This document shows positions 51,101-56,125 of a stretch of 56,125 nucleotides of DNA, in pieces. The translations under genes and the position numbers were made by a program. Source of the DNA: Prosthecobacter sp. (GTDB taxonomy: Bacteria > Verrucomicrobiota > Verrucomicrobiia > Verrucomicrobiales > Verrucomicrobiaceae); contig NZ_JAGRPF010000129.1 of NCBI RefSeq assembly GCF_020439865.1, positions 1 to 56,125 of the forward strand, given 5' to 3'. Numbering within the stretch: position 1 is the first letter of the stretch; each line of letters opens with the position of its first letter. The notes beneath the pieces were generated by a model. It was not told where the DNA came from and ran no database searches. It saw only the letters and a list, made by a program, of their open reading frames with translations.

Positions 51101-51734
51101 TCAAAAGGACCTCGACGCCAAGCGGGCTGCCAAAAATTCCGCTGTACAGGCCTTTGAGGCTGCCAAGAGTGCCGCCGGCGCCGCAACCGCCTTGGTGGCC
51201 AAGACGACAGCCACCGCCAAGCAGACGGAACAGCAGCAGGCTGCCGCGAAAAACGAATTCGCCGCAGCTGACAAGGTCGCCGCCCCTCTGCGTGGCCAAC
51301 GTGACAGCATCGCCAAAGAAATCGAAGCCCAAAGTAAGGCCCTCGCTGACAAGCAGGCCGCACCAGCCGCCATCGAAAAGGATTATGCAGCCAAAATCGC
51401 GCCGTTGAATGCCGCAATCGCCGCCGCCAAAACCGCCCTTCCGCCGCTTGAGCAGGCCTACGCCGCAGCTCACGGCAAACTGGACGCCGAACAAAAGGTT
51501 CTCGATGCCAAGAAGGCTGAAGTCGCCAAGGCGAACACCGACTTCGAAGGCGCGAAGAAGAAGAAATCCGATGCCGAAGCGAGCATCGCCGCCGCCACGA
51601 AGGAAATTCCCGAGAAGGACAAGATCATTGCCGAGGCCACCGCCGAACTCGCCAAGCTCCAGCCACAGCTCGAGCCCATGCGCACGAAAGTGAAGCAGAT
51701 GACCGAGCAGTATCTGACGATGCTGCCGGAGTGA
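48102..51734 (+). CDS. exported cytochrome c-WD40-coiled-coil protein
   Basis: A 1210-residue protein with a signal peptide (MQSKTTLSLTCAALAAVSLH). A PSCyt1-type cytochrome domain follows with heme motif CFSCH (C42, C45, H46) and MPPEGAPLSTKDLDLLAAW. Residues about 155-460 are WD40 blades: RSLRFSRNGSLLIMGGGR, VMSADISPDHKMIVIGSPSK, VMSTAFSPDGVLLATTDRNG and GVQSVSFTPDGKIVSSGNDG. From about residue 465 to the end (roughly 740 residues) the chain is Ala/Lys/Glu-rich and should form a very long coiled coil or helix. No transmembrane anchor is seen at the C-terminus. It may span or shape the periplasm. A strong terminator follows. Confidence 0.88.
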   Translation: MQSKTTLSLTCAALAAVSLHAQDAGEKITYQDHIRPLLENKCFSCHNPDKKKGDLDLTSFGALMNGGGGGAVVDAGNADSSRLWTTCAKKEEPFMPPEGAPLSTKDLDLLAAWIKGGILDTKSSIAKKSDKPKVDMAVAVTGGKPDGPIAKPEHVLLEPVIVTQHTTAITAMAASPWTSLMALAAPKQILLYDTDTKQLVGIFPYEEGYARSLRFSRNGSLLIMGGGRAGKNGHAIVWDVKTGRRITEVGKEFDQVMSADISPDHKMIVIGSPSKKVKVYDTATSEELYTISKHTEWVMSTAFSPDGVLLATTDRNGNVNVWEAANGGEFYILGQHKGSCVDLAWRADSNILASCSMDGTITTWEMNEGKQVKNWAAHGGGVQSVSFTPDGKIVSSGNDGLVRVWDVNGNKLAEAPSQGDLVTKVIALFDSKSAISANWRGEIKMWQLGAPQLVESGQLTSNPSQIAQRIVQAEQRMAELTGKLPSLQEAVKKAEADTKGREEALAKVRAEVAENDRRSKAYPGEIANEEKALAALKAARTKADQDKAARNAAIKAFGEKSAKIAVQEKELAPVAAEAAKLPAADKAVADATAALEGAKKELAAKAGDAALTAKVKDLEGKLAAAKAAQQKIAPSKAKAAQLADAIAKAKAALGAAPAPVADLDKLIAETDAKIKAATASIAAKKAELPKLPALVKAGPDRIKSAESNVATGKNNLAAAQFAAKSANDEIGVLQKVPTELKAAQFNTGVLAEKEKLAKLETDFSDFTEAKKDAEAAKVAAAKRIEDSKKAIAESTAAQPGLEAALKKLQGEAAALETSTKPTRDADAAAKAKVDEQKKIIATKEAEIAAAARAKDDAIAAAKKAAEDIAKVIDARKKSIAEVNAKLAAPEKAAKAKQDALAAKDTALAAAKKAVADATADAGAKTAALKKAEAAVTPANTAVQAAEKALNDTKAKIAPAQAAAAAAKKELEAKAGDAALVAKVAAADKAVADATTAQANAQKDLDAKRAAKNSAVQAFEAAKSAAGAATALVAKTTATAKQTEQQQAAAKNEFAAADKVAAPLRGQRDSIAKEIEAQSKALADKQAAPAAIEKDYAAKIAPLNAAIAAAKTALPPLEQAYAAAHGKLDAEQKVLDAKKAEVAKANTDFEGAKKKKSDAEASIAAATKEIPEKDKIIAEATAELAKLQPQLEPMRTKVKQMTEQYLTMLPE

Positions 51735-51766
51735 CCCACGTTTCCCTCGAATTCATCAAATCCACG

Positions 51767-51793
51767 AATGGGGGCCAGTGGCCCCCATTTTTT
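51767..51793 (+). terminator. Rho-independent terminator after the 1210-residue gene
   Basis: A perfect stem, AATGGGGGCC (51767-51776) / GGCCCCCATT (51780-51789) with loop AGT, is followed directly by T6 (51788-51793, overlapping the stem end). It lies 33 bp after the stop at 51734. It is the best intrinsic terminator in the window and insulates metG. Confidence 0.9.
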
Positions 51794-51855
51794 GTTCCAT
51801 TCCTTCACCTTGCCCCTGCGCCAATCCGCGACATGATTCGCGCCCCATTATCACC

Positions 51856-53427
<1,572 letters not shown>

Positions 53428-53497
53428 GGCTCGGAATCGCGTCGAGATCATTCCTTGCACCCTCCGCGCTTCTGGCTATGACCAGCGCCGCAACTTG

Positions 53498-54664
53498 ATG
53501 AAGAAAGCCCTCCTCGCCCTCGAAGACGGCCGGGTGTTTGAAGGCACGGCGTTCGGCGCCGAAGCCACCCACACCGGCGAAATCTGCTTTAACACCTCCA
53601 TGAGCGGTTATCAGGAGGTTCTCACCGATCCCTCCTACCGCGGTCAGATCGTGACCATGACGTATCCGATGATCGGGAACTACGGGGTGAACCCGCTCGA
53701 CACGGAGAGCGACCAGCCGCATGTGCGCGGATTCGTCATCGAAGAACTCTGCGACGTGCCCAGCAACTGGCGCAGCACCCAGAGCCTCGACGCCTACCTC
53801 AAGGAATGGAATATCCCCGGCATTCAGGGAATCGACACCCGTGCCCTGACCACCCACCTGCGCACCCGTGGCGCGATGCGTGCTGTCATCACCACCACCG
53901 CGAACGCCGAGGAGGCCGTGAAACTCGCCTCCGCCAGTCCGACGATGGAAGGCAGCGACTACGTCAAGGAAGTCAGCACGAAGGCCCCCTACCTCTGGGA
54001 TCCCGAAGGCACCGAAAGTGGCGACTGGGACATTCCGAGCCCATCCCAAAATCGCGAGCCCGGCGCTGACGGCGTCGTGCGCCATCCTCTTCCTGAGGCG
54101 AAGCACCACATCGTAGCCTACGACTTCGGAGTGAAACGCAACATTCTGCGCCGTCTGCGGCAGCAAGGCTTCCGCGTCGACGTCGTTCCTGCGTCTACCA
54201 GCGCCAAGGGGGTGCTCGACAAGAATCCTGACGGCATCTTTCTCTCCAATGGCCCCGGCGATCCGGCGGCGCTCGATTACATCCATCAGGAGGTGAAGCA
54301 GCTCATCGGCAAGAAGCCCATCTTCGCCATCTGCCTTGGACATCAGATTCTCGGCCACGCCTACGGCGGCAAGACCTTCAAGCTCAAGTTCGGTCATCGT
54401 GGTGGCAACCAGCCCGTCAAGGACCTGCGCAACGGAAAGGTGTCCATCACCAGCCAGAACCACGGGTTCGCCATCGATCCCTCGTCACTGCCCAGCAATG
54501 TCGAAGTCACGCACATCAACCTCAACGACGGGACCGTCGAAGGCATGCGGCACCGCGAAGCCCCCGTGCTCAGCGTTCAATACCATCCCGAAGCCGCCCC
54601 CGGCCCGCATGACGCGAAGTACTTCTTCGCCGAATTTGCGCGGATGATTGAGACCGGACGTTGA
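53498..54664 (+). CDS. carA: carbamoyl-phosphate synthase small (glutaminase) subunit
   Basis: A 388-residue protein from the ATG at 53498 ([16 protein letters not shown]); a TTG immediately upstream is ignored. The N-terminal domain carries [17 protein letters not shown], then [11 protein letters not shown] and [15 protein letters not shown]. The class I glutamine amidotransferase domain has [12 protein letters not shown], the nucleophile Cys in [16 protein letters not shown] and the His-Glu pair in [17 protein letters not shown]. It supplies ammonia to the CarB subunit for pyrimidine and arginine synthesis. carB is not in this window. It is convergent with thyA. Confidence 0.97.
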   Translation: MKKALLALEDGRVFEGTAFGAEATHTGEICFNTSMSGYQEVLTDPSYRGQIVTMTYPMIGNYGVNPLDTESDQPHVRGFVIEELCDVPSNWRSTQSLDAYLKEWNIPGIQGIDTRALTTHLRTRGAMRAVITTTANAEEAVKLASASPTMEGSDYVKEVSTKAPYLWDPEGTESGDWDIPSPSQNREPGADGVVRHPLPEAKHHIVAYDFGVKRNILRRLRQQGFRVDVVPASTSAKGVLDKNPDGIFLSNGPGDPAALDYIHQEVKQLIGKKPIFAICLGHQILGHAYGGKTFKLKFGHRGGNQPVKDLRNGKVSITSQNHGFAIDPSSLPSNVEVTHINLNDGTVEGMRHREAPVLSVQYHPEAAPGPHDAKYFFAEFARMIETGR

Positions 54665-54668
54665 TCAT

Positions 54669-54727
54669 GGAGGGCAATGCTCCGGCGTTGCCGTCTTGAA
54701 ATGGGCAAAAACGGAGATTTGCCCTCC
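54669..54727. repeat. multi-hairpin inverted repeat between carA and thyA
   Basis: Four related segments alternate in 59 bp. GGCAATGC (54673-54680), loop TCCG and GCGTTGCC (54685-54692) form one hairpin. GGGCAAA (54703-54709) and TTTGCCC (54718-54724) form a second. GGAGGGCAA (54669-54677) and TTGCCCTCC (54719-54727) can also pair with each other. It lies between convergent genes and could end transcription from both sides, although neither hairpin has a long T-run after it. Confidence 0.6.
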
Positions 54728-54729
54728 CA

Positions 54730-55527
54730 TCACACCGCGATCTCGGCCTTGATCGCCGGATGCGGGTCGTAGCCTTCGAGAGTGAAGTCCTCGAAGCGGA
54801 AGCCGTCGATGTCTTTGATGGCGGGATTGATTTTCATCACCGGCCAAGGGCGCGGCTCGCGGGTGAGCTGGAGTTTCGCCTGCTCGAGGTGGTTCGCGTA
54901 GAGATGCAGATCGCCGAAGGTGTGGACGAATTCGCCGGGCTGAAGGTCGCAGACCTGCGCGACCATCATGGTGAGCAGCGCATAGCTGGCGATGTTGAAC
55001 GGCACGCCGAGGAAGAGATCGGCGCTGCGTTGATAGAGCTGGCAACTGAGCTTCCCTTGATCGACGAAGAACTGAAACAGGCAATGGCAGGGCGGGAGCG
55101 CCATCTTTTCGATGTTCGGCACATTCCACGCGCTGACGATGTGACGGCGCGAATACGGATTCGTTTTGAGGCCGTGAATGAGGCGGGCAATCTGGTCCAC
55201 CGGCTCCGCGCCGGGCGCGCCCTGCCAGCGGCGCCATTGCGCGCCATAAACCGGGCCGAGATCGCCATTCTCGTCCGCCCATTCGTCCCAGATGGTCACC
55301 TTGTTCTCCTGCAGATACTTTACGTTCGTGTCACCTTTCAGGAACCACAGCAGTTCGTGGATGATCGAGCGCAGGTGCAGCTTCTTCGTCGTCACGAGAG
55401 GAAACAGGGTGCTGACGTCGTAGCGGCTTTGCTCGCCAAATACGGAGTACGCGCCGGTGCCCGTGCGGTCCTCACGGTAGCTTCCGTGTTCGAGCACTTT
55501 GCGCAGCAGGCGGTGGTATTCTTCCAT
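54730..55527 (-). CDS. thyA: thymidylate synthase
   Basis: A 265-residue ThyA-type enzyme that methylates dUMP to dTMP with methylene-tetrahydrofolate. The ATG at 55527 gives the usual N-terminus ([20 protein letters not shown]) and normal length; the longer frame runs antisense into the GGQ gene. Motifs are [38 protein letters not shown], the active-site Cys in [34 protein letters not shown] and GDLHLYANH. Divergent from the GGQ gene across 78 bp. Confidence 0.98.
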   Translation of the reverse strand: MEEYHRLLRKVLEHGSYREDRTGTGAYSVFGEQSRYDVSTLFPLVTTKKLHLRSIIHELLWFLKGDTNVKYLQENKVTIWDEWADENGDLGPVYGAQWRRWQGAPGAEPVDQIARLIHGLKTNPYSRRHIVSAWNVPNIEKMALPPCHCLFQFFVDQGKLSCQLYQRSADLFLGVPFNIASYALLTMMVAQVCDLQPGEFVHTFGDLHLYANHLEQAKLQLTREPRPWPVMKINPAIKDIDGFRFEDFTLEGYDPHPAIKAEIAV

Positions 55528-55605
55528 CGCGCAGTCATAGCGGGCCGCGCGCCGGATGCAAACGCGGCGGTTGCGGCAGCGCTCCCCTGCCCCGATGCTC
55601 CGCGC

Positions 55606-56010
55606 ATGGCCGACCTGCCTGAAGACAACGCCCTGCGCACCCGCATGCAGAAACTCCGCATTACCGAGGAGGATCTGGAGGAGTCGTTCATTCGCGGCTC
55701 TGGCGCCGGCGGCCAGAAGATCAACAAAACCAGCTCCACCGTAGTACTGCGGCACATCCCGAGCGGCATCGAGGTGCGCTGCCAGCGCGAGCGCTCGCAA
55801 TCGCAGAACCGCCTGATCGCCCGCCACGAGCTTTGCGACCGCCTTGAGGCCATTTTTCAAAAGGTGAAGCTCGATGCCCAAAACGAGCGCGAGAAGAAAC
55901 GTCGCCAGACCCGCGACCGGCCGCGCGGCCTGAAACGTCGCTACGTGGCGGGAAAACGCCACCGCGCCGGCATCAAGCAGGGACGCGGCAAGGTGGCGGG
56001 CGACGAGTAA
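55606..56010 (+). CDS. GGQ peptide chain release factor-like rescue protein
   Basis: A 134-residue protein with only the catalytic domain of class I release factors. The GGQ motif is in [20 protein letters not shown], followed by [20 protein letters not shown] and [17 protein letters not shown]. This sequence is closest in my memory to the mitochondrial MTRFR (C12orf65) type. The C-terminal tail is strongly basic ([19 protein letters not shown]), like the tail that ArfB places in the empty mRNA channel. It lacks stop-codon recognition domains, so it probably releases peptides from stalled ribosomes or split subunits. Start chosen at ATG 55606, clear of the thyA start. Confidence 0.88.
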   Translation: MADLPEDNALRTRMQKLRITEEDLEESFIRGSGAGGQKINKTSSTVVLRHIPSGIEVRCQRERSQSQNRLIARHELCDRLEAIFQKVKLDAQNEREKKRRQTRDRPRGLKRRYVAGKRHRAGIKQGRGKVAGDE

Positions 56011-56060
56011 CGGCGAACTTTCTTGCCAGCGGGCGCTCTCGCGGCATGATCCGCGCTCCC

Positions 56061-56125
56061 ATGAAAGCGCTCGTCCTCACCGCCCCCTCCGAGTTCAACT
56101 ACGACATCAACTTTCCCGATCCCAC
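56061..56125 (+). CDS. start of a zinc-type alcohol dehydrogenase-family gene (cut by window end)
   Basis: Only 21 codons are visible. The ATG at 56061 opens [20 protein letters not shown], which fits the first strand pair of medium-chain dehydrogenases/reductases. The rest lies beyond the window, so substrate and cofactor cannot be judged. It lies 50 bp after the GGQ gene on the same strand. Confidence 0.6.
   Translation, partial: MKALVLTAPSEFNYDINFPDP

Noticed and set aside
49423..51494. Long open frames on the other strand and other frames under the coiled-coil region
   Set aside because: They arise because the Ala/Lys/Glu-rich coding strand has few stop-forming codons in other frames. 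Their products are low-complexity (Pro/Arg-rich or Gly/Phe-rich) with no domain.

Overview
The window looks like chromosome from a Gram-negative member of the Verrucomicrobiota (Prosthecobacter or Verrucomicrobiaceae type). This is an inference. It rests on three DUF1501 proteins with Tat-like leaders, a PSCyt1-DUF1549-DUF1553 protein and other Planctomycete-type cytochrome c domains, high GC, weak Shine-Dalgarno sequences and many TTG/GTG starts. I see no rRNA, tRNA, CRISPR array, IS element or prophage. Coding density is very high: the longest stretch without a gene is about 200 bp (36836-37032) and holds nothing I recognise.

Layout. 1-7500 is housekeeping: the 3' part of polA (cut by the window edge), an unknown membrane protein with a near-consensus promoter, an oppB-oppC permease pair behind a 23S-rRNA-methyltransferase-like gene, and the phospholipid pair plsY-gpsA. 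7577-18423 is a cyanophycin island. A long CphA and a short CphA' sit on the minus strand. Between them is a tightly overlapping plus-strand operon: an ABC exporter with an extra N-terminal domain, DUF1854, a heparan-alpha-glucosaminide-acetyltransferase-like protein and an acyltransferase-3 protein. A minus-strand gene that I match to the Bacillus Tgl transglutaminase family follows cphA'. 18582-21176 holds two paralogous HTH-metallo-beta-lactamase fusions on either side of a beta-hydroxyacid dehydrogenase. 21190-26762 is a two-gene minus-strand operon for large envelope proteins of unknown function.

26864-36835 is an exported-protein cluster: PSCyt1/DUF1549/DUF1553, three DUF1501 proteins, a polysaccharide pyruvyl transferase-like protein with a leader, a cytochrome c lipoprotein and a D-aminoacylase-like amidohydrolase. 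37033-39030 carries a DapA-family lyase and folP. 39157-43456 is a plus-strand operon of overlapping genes: anchored coiled-coil protein, acylphosphatase, ABC ATPase, ABC-2 permease and TPR protein. It is followed by rex, which has a perfect palindrome just before its start.

44229-56125 mixes exported beta-propeller proteins (including a 1210-residue cytochrome c/WD40/coiled-coil protein followed by a strong terminator after its stop) with core genes: proS, metG, carA, thyA, a small GGQ release-factor-like gene, and the start of an alcohol-dehydrogenase-family gene cut by the window end.

The best candidates for something undescribed are the enlarged cyanophycin island with its Tgl-like protein and acyltransferases, and the HTH-MBL / dehydrogenase / HTH-MBL cassette. 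All family assignments were made by reading motifs; no database search was run.
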